Notes: a model not told the origin generated them from the sequence alone. 64,000 bases of DNA from Bog-473 sp963807675 (GCA_963807675.1 CAWECP010000013.1:62001-126000), one strand, 5' to 3'. Counted from the stretch's first letter, positions 28,724 to 38,083 are shown. Numbers and translations: made by a program.

Positions 28724-30607
28724 TTTTGGCGGATGGGCAAACAACGACCCGAGGTGACCCGGGACAAGGGGAGCCCGGAGCGCGCGCTGGCCGACTTCAC
28801 GGCCACGCCCGACCTGCTCCGCCTCGTCCCGCTGGCCATCGTCATCGGCGTGCTGGCCACTGGGATCGCACTCGCGCTGCTCGACATGATCGGGTTCCTC
28901 ACCAACTTGCTCTACTACCAGCGGCTCAGTGTGCGGCTGGTGTCACCCGACGCCAACACGCTTGGTGCACTGGCCCTCGTCATCCCGGTTGGGGGAGGGC
29001 TGATCGTCGGTCTGATGGCGCGTTACGGCTCCGAGCAGATCCGGGGCCACGGCATCCCCGAGGCCATGGAGCGCATCCTCATCAACGGCAGCCGGGTGCA
29101 GCCGCGCCTGGCTTTCTTGAAACCCATCTCGAGTGCGGTCAGCATCGGCACCGGCGGCCCCTTCGGTGCCGAAGGACCGATCATCCTCACGGGGGGCGCG
29201 GTGGGCTCCATCGTCGGCCAACTCTTCCACCTCACGGCCGCGCAACGCCGCTCGCTCCTGGTCGCCGGTGCGGCCGCCGGCATGAGCGCCGTGTTCGGCA
29301 CGCCGGTCGCCGCCGTCCTGTTCGGAGTCGAGCTCCTGGCCTTCGAGTTCAAACCGCGCTCCATGGTGCTGATCGGCCTCGCGGCGGCGACGGCCGACGG
29401 CCTCCGCATGATCCTGGCCGGCGCGGGCCTGCTGACGCCCCAACCGATCTTCGCCGTGCCGAGCCATCCACCACTGGGCGGGGTGGTGCTCCTCGGCGCG
29501 GCAGTGGTCGGCTTCGCCGCGGGCCTGGGGGCCTGGCTGATGACCCAGGCCGTCTACCGGTCCGAGGATGCGTTCAAGAAGCTCACCGGCCACCTGCACT
29601 GGATGTGGTGGCCGATGATCGGCGGGCTCATCATCGGTATCGGCGGCCTGATCGACCCCCGTACGCTCGGGGTGGGCTACAACACGATCCACGCGGAGTT
29701 GCTCGGCCAGCTCGGTGTCGAGGCCCTGGCTCTCCTCTTCGTGGTCAAGCTCACCATTTGGGCGGCGGGGCTCGGGAGCGGTACGAGCGGCGGAATTCTG
29801 GCTCCCGTCCTCATGTTGGGAGCCGCAATAGGCGGGATCGTCGGTCACGTCCTGCCCGGCACGACTCCTGGCGTGTGGGCCCTCATCGGCCTCGCCGCCG
29901 CCATGGGCGGGGTGACCCGCTCGCCCTTCACCGCCATCATCTTCGCCTTCGAGCTGACGCACGACCAGAACAGCCTGTTGGCGCTGCTGGTGGCTGCCAC
30001 CGTGGCCCATTTGGTCAGCGTGCTCGTCTTGAAGCGCTCCATCCTCACGGAAAAGGTGGCCCGCCGCGGCTTCCACGTGATGCGTGAGTACGCCGTCGAC
30101 CCGCTGGAAGCGACGTTCGTGCGCGAGGTGATGGACACCGACGTGCTGACCGTGGCACCGGCACAGCGCGTGGCCGACCTCTACGCCGCCCTGCCCGAGG
30201 GATCACCCCGCCGGCGGCAGCGGCTGTACCCGGTGGTGGACGACCACGACGTGCTGCGGGGGGTCCTGCCGTGGTCGATTGTCCTCGACGCCAAGGACGA
30301 CCGGACGCGTCTCGCCCGCGACGCCATGATGGACCCGGTGGCGATCGCCTACCCCGACGAAATCCTGCGCGGTGTGGCCGACCGCATGGCGGGCAACGTG
30401 CTCGGCGTGCTGCCGGTGGTCGACCGCGCCGACACTCGTCGCCTCAAGGGCCTCATCACCCAGTTCGACCTCCTCAGCGCGCGCCAGAAGCTGCTCGAGG
30501 AGGAGCGCCATGCCGAACGGGTGCTCACGTTGCGGCGACCGGCGCCCGTCGTGAATGGCAACGATTCGGCGCCGCCCGATGATGTGACGATTTCCGAGGA
30601 GGCCTGA
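28721..30607 (+). CDS. ClC-family chloride channel/transporter with CBS domains
   Basis: 628 residues if the ATG at 28721 is used; 28733 is an alternative. Neither has a ribosome site, so leaderless translation is possible. The ClC core spans about 35-450: GHGIPEAMERIL, GPFGAEGPIILTGGAVGS with the gating Glu151, GSGTSGGILAP, and the MGGVTRSPFTAIIFAFELT helix. A C-terminal CBS pair (about 465-600) includes VREVMDTDVLTVAP and DAMMDPVAIAYPDEIL. The usual GSGIP motif has His for Ser, which may alter anion selectivity. It moves Cl- or a similar anion across the membrane, probably with MarR control. Confidence 0.9.
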   Translation: MFWRMGKQRPEVTRDKGSPERALADFTATPDLLRLVPLAIVIGVLATGIALALLDMIGFLTNLLYYQRLSVRLVSPDANTLGALALVIPVGGGLIVGLMARYGSEQIRGHGIPEAMERILINGSRVQPRLAFLKPISSAVSIGTGGPFGAEGPIILTGGAVGSIVGQLFHLTAAQRRSLLVAGAAAGMSAVFGTPVAAVLFGVELLAFEFKPRSMVLIGLAAATADGLRMILAGAGLLTPQPIFAVPSHPPLGGVVLLGAAVVGFAAGLGAWLMTQAVYRSEDAFKKLTGHLHWMWWPMIGGLIIGIGGLIDPRTLGVGYNTIHAELLGQLGVEALALLFVVKLTIWAAGLGSGTSGGILAPVLMLGAAIGGIVGHVLPGTTPGVWALIGLAAAMGGVTRSPFTAIIFAFELTHDQNSLLALLVAATVAHLVSVLVLKRSILTEKVARRGFHVMREYAVDPLEATFVREVMDTDVLTVAPAQRVADLYAALPEGSPRRRQRLYPVVDDHDVLRGVLPWSIVLDAKDDRTRLARDAMMDPVAIAYPDEILRGVADRMAGNVLGVLPVVDRADTRRLKGLITQFDLLSARQKLLEEERHAERVLTLRRPAPVVNGNDSAPPDDVTISEEA

Positions 30608-30612
30608 GCGCG

Positions 30613-30915
30613 TTGGAACGGGCCATCGTGGGATTCGATCAGGACGACGTCGGGGACTGGGTGGCGCTGCTCGCGTGCGGCCACCGCCAGCACGTACGCC
30701 ACCAACCACCCTTCCGCGAACGCCCGTGGGTGTCGACGCCCGAGGGACGGGCGGGCCGGATCGGCTCACCGCTCGACTGCGGTGTCTGTGACGAGGCCAT
30801 CGCCGGCGATCAGGGCGGCGACGCCGCCTGCCTGGCGCACGAGGTCTGTCCCGCATGCGGGGCCGTCGTGGCCGCCGACGGCCACCGGCCCGGGTGCCGG
30901 ACGGCGTCTCCTTGA
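30613..30915 (+). CDS. DUF3565-like small protein
   Basis: 100 residues from a TTG at 30613. A GAGGAGG ribosome site sits inside the end of the channel gene, suggesting translational linkage. The N-terminal half matches the DUF3565 pattern: MERAIVGFDQDDVGDWVALL, then CGHRQHVRHQPPF, RPWV and LDCGVC. The C-terminal part adds a second Cys cluster (CLAHEVCPACGA), so one or two zinc sites are likely. Function is unknown. Confidence 0.75.
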   Translation: MERAIVGFDQDDVGDWVALLACGHRQHVRHQPPFRERPWVSTPEGRAGRIGSPLDCGVCDEAIAGDQGGDAACLAHEVCPACGAVVAADGHRPGCRTASP

Positions 30916-31033
30916 CGCAACCGGCCTTACCGCCCTAGACACGTGTGAGCCTTCCCGGCGGCAGGAAAGGTGGTGGGGATGGCGGTCGACACAGCTCCAC
31001 CCGGTAGCTCCCGTCACGTCGCAGCAGCGCGCC

Positions 31034-32298
31034 GTGCGGGCGGGGCGACGCACGCTCGTCACGCCGGCGCTCGCCGCCTTCGTGCAGTGGCCACCCGCCC
31101 GCCGCAACCCGTACCCGGCGTATGCGGCCCTCCGGCGCGTCGACCCGGTACACGAGAGTCCCTTCGGCGTGTGGGTGCTCTCGCGCCATCACGACGTGGC
31201 AGCCTGCCTTCGCAACCCGGCCTTCGGCGTCGACCCGGCCGCCGTCGACCTGGAGTGGCTCTTGGGCCGGCGCCTGGCCCGCCTGGTCTTCCGTTCGGGC
31301 ACCGAGGTGCGCGGTGGCCCGGCTCACGACCTCATGGAGCGGCTCATGCTCTTCCAGGACCCGCCGGACCACGGGCGTCTTCGCTCGCTCGTGAGCCGAG
31401 CGTTCAGCGGACGGGCCATGGCGGGCGTCGAGCCGCGGATCGCCGACGTCTTCGACGAGCTGCTCGCGCCGCTGCAGCGGCGCGGCTGCCATGGACGTCA
31501 TCGCGGAGATGGCGTACCCGCTCCCGGCCCGCGTCGTCTGTGAGCTGCTCGGCATCCCAGGTGAGGACGTCCCACTCATCGTCGGCCATGCCCCGGCCCT
31601 GGCGCGACGGCTCGACCCCATCGTCACCGAGGAGATCGCGCGGGCAAGCGACCGCGCCGCCGTGGAGCTGACCGACTATCTCGAAGGTCTCCTCCGATCG
31701 CGGCGGCGCCATCCCGGCGACGACCTGGTGTCGGCGCTGTTGGCGGCCGAGGAGGAAGGCAGCTCGCTGAGCCACGACGAGCTGCTCGCCACCATCATCC
31801 TCCTGCTCATCGCGGGTCACGAGACGACGGCCAACCTGACGGGGAACGGGCTCTTCGCCCTGCTGCGGCGCCCGGCCGCGCTGGCCGCGTTCAGGTCGGA
31901 CCCGGCCCATGACCGCGCCGCAGTGGAGGAGCTGCTGCGCTTCGACGGTCCGATCCAGGTCACCCAGCGGACGACCCTCGAACCGGTGGAGCTGGGCGGG
32001 CGCGAAATCCCGCCCGGGCGCATCGTCATCTGCGTCATCGGTGCCGCCAACCACGACCCCACCGTGTTCGAAAGACCCGGCACCCTCATGCTTCGGCGGG
32101 AGCCGAATCCCCACCTCGCCTTCAGCTCGGGCGCCCACTTCTGCCTGGGCGCGACGCTGGCGCGCGCCGAGGCGCGCATCATGCTGCGCGGCCTGGTCGA
32201 CCGCCTGCCGGGCCTGGAGCTGGTCGGCAGGCCGCAGTGGCGTCCAGGGCTTCACGATCCGCGGGTTGCAGGCCTTGCCGGTGCGTTGGCGGGAGTGA
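31034..32298 (+). CDS. Cytochrome P450 with two frameshifts
   Basis: The first part, from a GTG near 31034, runs to about 31485 (RNPYPAYAALRRVDPVHES, then LFQDPPDHGRLRSLVSRAFS). A one-base shift leads into DVIAEMAYPLPARVVCELLG. The I-helix LLLIAGHETTANLTG, the ExxR helix AAVEELLRFD and the heme site FSSGAHFCLGATLARAEA with the axial Cys are all present. A second shift at about 32240 restores the usual ending GFTIRGLQALPVRW and the stop at 32298. It is a class I bacterial P450, CYP107-like in style. All catalytic elements survive, so sequence error is as likely as decay. It overlaps the convergent NlpC/P60 gene. Confidence 0.75.
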
Positions 32299-33260
32299 CC
32301 CCTGCGAGTCCGGAAGGACGCGTCGCCCCGACGTAGACCAGGCTCCCGAACGGCGCGCCGACGGTAGAAGGGAACGTCTCCGCCCGCACGTCGGCCCCGG
32401 TGTAGGGCGCGTCGACCATGACGTCCTCGCCGCCGACGACGCCGACGAAGATGCCGACGTGGTCGATGCCGTCCGGCCCGGAGCCGAAGAAGACGAGGTC
32501 GCCCGTCTGCAGAGGTGAGCCCGGCGTGAGCTTGGGCGTGGCGTCGTATTGGTCCTGCGCCACGCGCGGCAGCGAAAGGCCAGCCTCCTCGTAGGCCGCC
32601 TGCACGAGCCCCGAACAGTCGAAGCCGACGCCCGGCGTCTCGCCGCCCCAGACATAGGGCGTGCCGATCTGGCCCAGCGCCCACTCCGCCGCCGCCGTGC
32701 CTGCCTCCGACGGCGCCACGGCGGGCGGGCTGGCGGAACCGTAGGACTGCGCCAGCGCCAGCACCTGGGCGACGTAGGCCGTCGAGTGGTTGTAGGCGTA
32801 GACGGCGCCAGGCAGGTTCGCCCCGCCGGCCGCCCCGTTGGCGCACAGCAGGCGGGCCGCCGCAGAGACGGCGTCCGTCGGATCGTAGGGGCTGGGCGGA
32901 TCGGCGCCGCCTGGAGGGACGGGCTCGGCGTACTCGGCGAACGTCGCCGGCTCGAACTGCATGGGGCCCTCGGCTCCCGCCGCATTGGCCCCACTGTGCA
33001 CGCCCGGCAGGGTGGACTGTCCGTTGTCCGACTCCACCGTCCCGATGGCAGCCAACACGGTCCAGGGCAGGCCCGGACAGGTGGCGGCGGACCTGCTGGT
33101 AGAGCGACAGCATGGCGGGCGGGATCTTGGCCGTGGCCGCCGAGCTGGCGGTCGGTTCGATGTCGGCGCCGAAGAGGGCCACGGAGGAGCCCACCACCGC
33201 CGTACCGAGCAGGCCCACCAGGAGGCCCAGAGCGGTCAGTGCCGCACCGACGCTCCTCAT
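32252..33260 (-). CDS. Lytic transglycosylase-like / NlpC-P60 peptidoglycan hydrolase, frameshifted
   Basis: Starts at the ATG at 33260 with a signal/anchor segment (VGAALTALGLLVGLLGTAVV). The frame slips by one base at about 33081-33092, after ALYQQ-type sequence, and then continues to 32252. The middle is a transglycosylase-like domain: the catalytic Glu in IGTVESDNG, then GPMQFEPATF and AYNHSTAY. The C-terminal third is NlpC/P60: FDCSGLVQAAYEEAG supplies the Cys and DHVGIFVGV the His. Together they would cut both glycan and peptide bonds of the wall. A partial copy at 34498-34819 lacks the slip, which suggests the slip is recent or an error. Confidence 0.78.
32939..33085. repeat. Direct repeat, copy 1 (147 bases)
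   Basis: This segment of the NlpC/P60 gene is repeated in the same orientation at 34498-34644, with about four mismatches and no length difference. The high identity inside otherwise diverged genes suggests recent duplication or gene conversion. Confidence 0.75.
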
Positions 33261-33303
33261 CGGAGTTCGGCTCCGGAATGCTGCCGTCTACGCGCCATGT
33301 CAT

Positions 33304-33530
33304 GGAACGGTCGGCCCCATCCGCCTCGGGGACGTGAAATGCACGCTCGTCACGAAGGGCACCCGTGCAGGAATGTTGGTGCTTCGAACTGAACCTGGTT
33401 CGGCATCCCCGAAACCGATGCGAACTGGGACATTTGTCGAAGACTTCGATCCTCCGAGCCTCCGTGGATGAACGGTGTTACCTTGCGACGGAGGCGGCGA
33501 GATTCGTTGTCAGTCGAGTAAGGAGACCTC
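33304..33530. other. Gap upstream of a coupled small ORF
   Basis: No gene is seen. A short inverted word pair CCTCCG (two copies near 33451-33464) and CGGAGG (33489-33494) is present upstream of the AAGGAG ribosome site for the small ORF at 33531. No promoter can be assigned with confidence. Confidence 0.3.
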
Positions 33531-33605
33531 ATGCCATTCATGACCACACGGACTCTTCATGAGGACATCCGGGACGCAGACAAGCGCTTTGTGAGGTCGT
33601 CATGA
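33531..33605 (+). CDS. 24-residue leader ORF, translationally coupled
   Basis: ATG at 33531 has an AAGGAG site. The ORF encodes MPFMTTRTLHEDIRDADKRF and four more residues, and ends with a TGA overlapping the ATG of the next gene (ATGA at 33602-33605). The arrangement suggests translational coupling or a leader peptide. It resembles no known leader, and a truncated N-terminus of a lost gene is another option. Confidence 0.4.
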   Translation: MPFMTTRTLHEDIRDADKRFVRSS

Positions 33606-34261
33606 GCGAAGGACGCGTTACCCGGTTGATGGGATGGATCGGGCTACTGGCCCTCATATCCTTCGTCGTTGGATTCGGTGTCTTGAACGGCAACCAGCCA
33701 AGCGAGAACGCTTCGGGAGCAACGGACGTGGCGTGGATGAACTCCCACAGCACCATGCGCTGGGCACAGATATACGTGATTGCCCTTGCTCTGACGTTAG
33801 TGCTGGTATTTGTGGCGCAACTGCGTCGCATCCTCCACGACGCTACGAATGGACGGCAAGTCTGGCCCGACCTGGTGTTCGCAGCGGGCCTCATTTTCGT
33901 TGCAGCGGAACTCGCGAGCGGCGGTGTGAATGCGACCGTCTTCATTATCGCTGCCCACAATCACGACTACGCCATCGCTCATCTGGCGAACTTTGTTGGT
34001 CAGAACAGCGAGATTGCGATGATTTACGGTCTGGCCTTGCTCACGCTGACCACCGGGATCGCTATCTTGTCCGGGTCAACGTTGCCCAGGTGGATCGGGA
34101 TCGTCTCGGTCATCATCGGCATCGTTTGTGTGCTCGGACCGATCGGGTTTTTCGGAGTCCTAGCAGCGGCCTTGTGGCTCCCTGTTCTGGGCTTTGTGGT
34201 CGCTGCGAAGCTGAAGAGCACCGCACCGACCTCCGTTGACACGGGGACCGCCATTGCATAG
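33602..34261 (+). CDS. Six-helix hypothetical membrane protein
   Basis: 219 residues from an ATG with GAGG upstream. About six hydrophobic segments are visible, for example GWIGLLALISFVVGFGVLNG, IYVIALALTLVLVFVAQL and WIGIVSVIIGIVCVLGPIGF. There are no catalytic motifs. The DNA looks less GC-rich than its neighbours (many AT-ending codons), hinting at acquisition. It lies between the NlpC/P60 gene and a truncated copy of that gene. I do not recognise the family with confidence; DUF4386-like proteins are a possibility. Confidence 0.65.
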   Translation: MSEGRVTRLMGWIGLLALISFVVGFGVLNGNQPSENASGATDVAWMNSHSTMRWAQIYVIALALTLVLVFVAQLRRILHDATNGRQVWPDLVFAAGLIFVAAELASGGVNATVFIIAAHNHDYAIAHLANFVGQNSEIAMIYGLALLTLTTGIAILSGSTLPRWIGIVSVIIGIVCVLGPIGFFGVLAAALWLPVLGFVVAAKLKSTAPTSVDTGTAIA

Positions 34262-34454
34262 CGATCGCCCACCACTGGGCGCATTCCCGCCAGTATTCGG
34301 TTGCCTCCGGGTCAGCGGTACCCCACGGTGCGTGGACACCCTGAGCGGAGTCGCCGGGCGTGGTCACCGGGCCGATGACGGCCACTCGCGTGACCCTCCT
34401 GGACGGCGTCGCGTGGTTCAAATGTCAACCCCTACGGCCTACCCATCCAACTAG

Positions 34455-34496
34455 CGTTAGGCCAGGTCAGGGCGATTCGGGTCATATGACCTAACG
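34455..34496. repeat. Inverted repeat at the edge of a duplicated segment
   Basis: CGTTAGG at 34455-34461 and CCTAACG at 34490-34496 are exact inverted copies, with the palindrome GTCATATGAC (34481-34490) beside the right arm. The duplicated NlpC/P60 sequence begins two bases further on. The structure may mark a recombination end or be a terminator. Confidence 0.4.
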
Positions 34497-34497
34497 A

Positions 34498-34644
34498 GAA
34501 CGTCGCCGGCTCGAACTGCATGGGGCCCTCGGCTCCCGCCGCATTCGTCCCACTGTGCACGCCTGGCAGGGTGGACTGTCCGTTGTCCGACTCCACCGTC
34601 CCGATGGCGGCCAACACGGTCCAGGGCAGGCCCGGACAGGTGGC
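34498..34644. repeat. Direct repeat, copy 2 (147 bases)
   Basis: Second copy of the segment at 32939-33085. Its left edge abuts the inverted repeat at 34455-34496, and its right edge runs on into the lower-identity 5' part of the truncated gene. The copies are 1,559 bases apart. Confidence 0.75.
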
Positions 34645-34819
34645 CGCAGCCTGCTGGTAGAGCGCCAGCATGGCGGGCGGGATCTTGGAGGTGGCGGCCG
34701 ACGTCGCCGTGGGCTGGACGTCGAGGCCGAACATGGCCATGGCCGAGCCGACCACGGCCGTCCCCCAGCAACCCGACCACGAAGCCGAGCGCCACCAGCG
34801 CACCGACGGCCCTCCTCAT
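34498..34819 (-). pseudogene. Truncated second copy of the NlpC/P60 gene (5' part only)
   Basis: It starts at the ATG at 34819 with a membrane segment (AVGALVALGFVVGLLG). It needs one base removed from a five-C run at 34762-34766 to stay in frame. It continues through KIPPAMLALYQQAAATCPG and ESDNGQSTLPGVHSG to GPMQFEPATF, then stops matching at 34498. The NlpC/P60 domain is absent. Bases 34498-34644 are almost identical to 32939-33085 (about four mismatches by eye), whereas the 5' part differs more. Confidence 0.75.
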
Positions 34820-35161
34820 CGGCCTCCCGTCCCTGACCTCGACTGCAGGTGCCACGCCGGGGAATGGTCGGCCCGGCGTGGCCGCGGGCCCGCCTGGTAT
34901 CGGCGCCCCCACGCGTCGGCCTTCCAGGGCAGCCTCGCCCGGATCCCCTTGCGTCCAAACGTGGATCGGAACCAGCCCAGGCGCGCCACCTGTCGGGTGC
35001 GGGGTGGTAGCACGAGTGCGACCCGGAAGCTGCCCTACTTGGCTACCGGTCGGTTCTCGTCAACACTGACCCCAATGACTTCGGGGCGGTCAGCTGGTAC
35101 GTCGAGCCTTTATCGTTGCGGTCCGAGTTCGAGTTGGTGTGCTTTCAGGAGTTGAAGGCCA
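34820..35161. other. Gap upstream of permease gene
   Basis: No gene is supported. On the plus strand, from about 35020 to 35160, one frame after a TAG reads with protein-like character (LLGYRSVLVNTDPNDFGAV, then SWYVEP) before running into the permease coding region. It may be the tail of a lost gene. AGGAG at about 35148 serves the permease start. Confidence 0.3.
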
Positions 35162-37675
35162 TTGACCGTAGCTTGGTACCTCTTTCGGGCAACCTTCCGA
35201 CGGCGATGGCCCGGGCTCCTGGCGATCGTCCTTCTGATCGGGCTGGTGGGCGGCCTCGCCATGGGGGCCATCGCCGGTGCTCGTCGTACCGAATCCTCGT
35301 ACCCGACCTTCCTCGCCGGGACCGATCCCTCCGACCTCCTGGTGCAGCCGACGACGACGGTGGCCTGCTCGTCAGATCTCATCAGCCAGATCGCCCGGCT
35401 GCCTCACGTGCGCCGCGTGGCCTGTGCCGACTCGTTCAACGCGGCCACGCAGACAGCCACCGGTGGGTTGGGCACCGTCCTGCTCGCCCAGGTTGAGCTG
35501 ATCGCCAGCGCGGATAGGGAGTACTCGCAACAGGACCGCATCACGATTACCTCGGGGCGGCGGGCCGACCCGGCCCGGGCCGACGAAGTGGTCGCCACCC
35601 CCAGCGCGGCCGCGTTCTTGGGGCTGCACGTGGGCTCAAAGGTGCCCATCGGGATCTGGGCAGACAATCAGAACACCTTGACCCCCTCCCGGGTCATCCG
35701 AATGACGGTCGTGGGGATCGGCGTGTCCAACACCCAGGTCGTCCAGGACGACATCGACCGGGGGAACACGGGCTTCCTGCTCGGGACGCCCGCGCTGCTG
35801 CACGAGCTGGAATCGTGCTGCCAGTCGGGCACCTACGACGGGCTGCAGCTCCGCGGCGGGAATCGCTACGACACCACCGTCGAGCACGAGTACGCGCACC
35901 TTCTGGCCACGAACCCCATCACGACCGCCTCGGCAGCTTCCTCCGCGCTCCAGGTCTACGTCACCTCGGAGATCGAAGCCCAGGCCCAGCGAGCCATACA
36001 CCCCGAGGGCATCGCCCTCGGGGTGTTCGGGGCCTTCGCCGCTCTCGCCGCGCTCCTCATCGGAATCCAGGCCGTCTCGCGCCAGCTGCGCGCCGGGGCT
36101 GAAGCCACCTCCGTGTTGCGGGCCATCGGAGCGGGACCGACCGTGACCTCCACCGACGGGTTGCTGGGCATACTCAGCGCGGTGACGGCCGGTGCTCTGC
36201 TCGCAGGAGCGGTCGCCATCGGCCTGTCCCCGCTCGCCCCGTTCGGGCCGGTGCGGAGCGTGGATCCCTCTCCCGGCGTCAGCTTCGACTGGACGGTTCT
36301 CGGCTTCGGGGTGCTCGTCCTGATCCTGGTGTTCTCCGGGGTGGCGGTGGCCCTGGCCTACCGTCAGGCTCCACATCGCGCCACCTCCCTCGTACCGGCG
36401 CGGGAACATCCCTCGAGCATCGTGAAGCTCGGCCGCGAGGCCGGCATCCCGGTCTCGGGGATCGCGGGACTCCAGTTCGCCCTCGAGAGCGGGCGGGGCC
36501 GCAGTGCGGTGCCCGTCCGCTCGGTGATGTTGGGCGCGGTACTGGCAATCATGGTGGTGACCGCCACACTCACGTTCGGGGCCAGCCTGAACACGCTCAT
36601 CTCCCATCCCACGCTGTACGGCTGGAACTTCGACTACGCGCTCTACTCGACGGACGGTTACGGACCCGTCCCCTCCATGGTGGTCCAACCCCTGCTCGCC
36701 CGTGACCCGACGGTGGCCAGCACGACCGGGGTCTACTTCGCGACAGGGGAGATCGACGGCCAGGTGGTGCCGCTCCTGGGCGAACCGGCTGACGCTGCCA
36801 TCGCCCCGCCGGTGCTCAGCGGCCACCGACTGAACGGACCGGGCCAGGTCGTGCTCGGTTCGGCCACACTGGCCCAGCTGCACAAACGGGTCGGCGACAC
36901 CGTGGTGGTCCAGGGCGACGGGATCCCCGCCGTTCACTTGCGGGTTGTCGGTACCTCAACCCTGCCGACGATCGGCGAGGTCCTCGGCGGTCACCCAACC
37001 ATGAGCACGGGCGCGGTCATCCCCACGTCGGCCGTTCCCGCCGCGCTCCTGGACCAATTCGGCCCGGCGTCGGGACCGAACGCCCTGTTCATCCGCCTGC
37101 GCCCCGGATCTGACCCGGCCGCCGCCCACCGATCCCTCGAGAAGATCGCCCGCACGGCGCTTCGCACGTTCCGCACACCACAAGACGTGGCCCAGGGCGG
37201 TCTCGACGCGTACGGGTTGACCATGCAGATCCTGGGACCGCAGCGACCGGCGGAGATCGTCAACTACCGCACGATGGGCACGACGCCGGGGTTCCTCGCC
37301 GGTGGGCTGGCCGTTGGAGCGGTGGCCGCCCTCGGGCTGACCCTGGTGGCATCGGTGCGGCGACGCCGGCGTGACCTGGCGCTGTTGAAGACAATCGGCT
37401 TCACTCAGGGTCAGCTGGCTGCGGCCGTCGCCTGGCAGGCGACGGTGGTCGCGGTCGTCGGTCTGGTCGTCGGCATCCCACTCGGCATCGCCCTCGGCCG
37501 ATTCCTGTGGGACGCTTTCGCGCACCAGCTCTCCGTGGTCGTCGATCCGACAGTCGCAATCGTCCCGCTCCTCCTGGTCGTTTTGGGCGCGATCGTGTTG
37601 GCCAACCTCGTCGCGGCGTTTCCCGGCCGCATAGCTGCCCGCACCCCGACGGCGTTCGTCCTGAGGGCCGAGTAA
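35162..37675 (+). CDS. FtsX-like ABC transporter permease
   Basis: 837 residues from a TTG with AGGAG upstream. The plan is that of long MacB/FtsX-type permeases: an N-terminal helix (LLAIVLLIGLVGGLAMGAIAGA), a large extracytoplasmic domain (about 45-270), three central helices, a further helix near 455, a second extracytoplasmic domain and three closing helices. RRRRRDLALLKTIGFTQGQL is the cytoplasmic coupling segment before the penultimate helices. No ATPase lies on either side, so the partner must be elsewhere or has been lost. Substrate is unknown; lipoprotein or lipid extraction is typical of the family. Confidence 0.82.
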   Translation: MTVAWYLFRATFRRRWPGLLAIVLLIGLVGGLAMGAIAGARRTESSYPTFLAGTDPSDLLVQPTTTVACSSDLISQIARLPHVRRVACADSFNAATQTATGGLGTVLLAQVELIASADREYSQQDRITITSGRRADPARADEVVATPSAAAFLGLHVGSKVPIGIWADNQNTLTPSRVIRMTVVGIGVSNTQVVQDDIDRGNTGFLLGTPALLHELESCCQSGTYDGLQLRGGNRYDTTVEHEYAHLLATNPITTASAASSALQVYVTSEIEAQAQRAIHPEGIALGVFGAFAALAALLIGIQAVSRQLRAGAEATSVLRAIGAGPTVTSTDGLLGILSAVTAGALLAGAVAIGLSPLAPFGPVRSVDPSPGVSFDWTVLGFGVLVLILVFSGVAVALAYRQAPHRATSLVPAREHPSSIVKLGREAGIPVSGIAGLQFALESGRGRSAVPVRSVMLGAVLAIMVVTATLTFGASLNTLISHPTLYGWNFDYALYSTDGYGPVPSMVVQPLLARDPTVASTTGVYFATGEIDGQVVPLLGEPADAAIAPPVLSGHRLNGPGQVVLGSATLAQLHKRVGDTVVVQGDGIPAVHLRVVGTSTLPTIGEVLGGHPTMSTGAVIPTSAVPAALLDQFGPASGPNALFIRLRPGSDPAAAHRSLEKIARTALRTFRTPQDVAQGGLDAYGLTMQILGPQRPAEIVNYRTMGTTPGFLAGGLAVGAVAALGLTLVASVRRRRRDLALLKTIGFTQGQLAAAVAWQATVVAVVGLVVGIPLGIALGRFLWDAFAHQLSVVVDPTVAIVPLLLVVLGAIVLANLVAAFPGRIAARTPTAFVLRAE

Positions 37676-37721
37676 AGCCAGGCGCGATTCAGAATCACAC
37701 TCTGGCTCGGCGTATCTCGTT

Positions 37722-38072
37722 TCAGGCTTCGATCGCCGCTCGGAGCTGGGCCAGACGGTCACGGTTGAGCGAATACCAGACCCACTTGCCCCTCCGGTCA
37801 CCCTGGATGAGGCCCGCCTCGCTGAGAATCTTCATGTGATGCGAAATGGTCGGTTGGCTCCTGCCGAGGGGCTCGACAAACTCGCAGACGCACACCTCAC
37901 CCTCGGGCGAGGCAGCCAAGATGCTGAGGACTCGGAGACGAACAGGGTCCGAGAGGGCACTGAATCCGTTGGCCAACTCGCCGGCCCCGGCGGCGTCCAG
38001 TGGGGCGGCGAGCACGGAAGGACAGCACAGTGTCTGGGCATCACGTTCGAGCGTCACGGTCCGCTTTGCCAT
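37722..38072 (-). CDS. arsR: ArsR-family arsenic-responsive repressor
   Basis: 116 residues from the ATG at 38072, chosen for its AGGAGG site over an upstream start at 38102. The winged helix is ALSDPVRLRVLSILAA, then LGRSQPTISHHMKILSEAGL. Candidate As(III) ligands are CC in TLCCPSV near the N-terminus and CVCEF before the recognition helix. It should repress its own gene and the divergent arsI-aqpS-arsC operon and release DNA on binding trivalent arsenic. Overlapping divergent promoters and ATCGA/TCGAT words lie directly upstream. Confidence 0.92.
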   Translation of the reverse strand: MAKRTVTLERDAQTLCCPSVLAAPLDAAGAGELANGFSALSDPVRLRVLSILAASPEGEVCVCEFVEPLGRSQPTISHHMKILSEAGLIQGDRRGKWVWYSLNRDRLAQLRAAIEA

Positions 38073-38083
38073 CGATCCTCCTA

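Noticed and set aside
31404..33260. One long minus-strand frame across P450 and NlpC/P60
   Set aside because: Only its first 50 residues (signal and linker) belong to the NlpC/P60 gene. The rest is out-of-frame shadow of that gene and of the P450.
34410..34440. Second T-loop-like word (GGTTCAAATG)
   Set aside because: The flanking bases do not form a five-pair T-stem and no other tRNA arms are present; likely chance.
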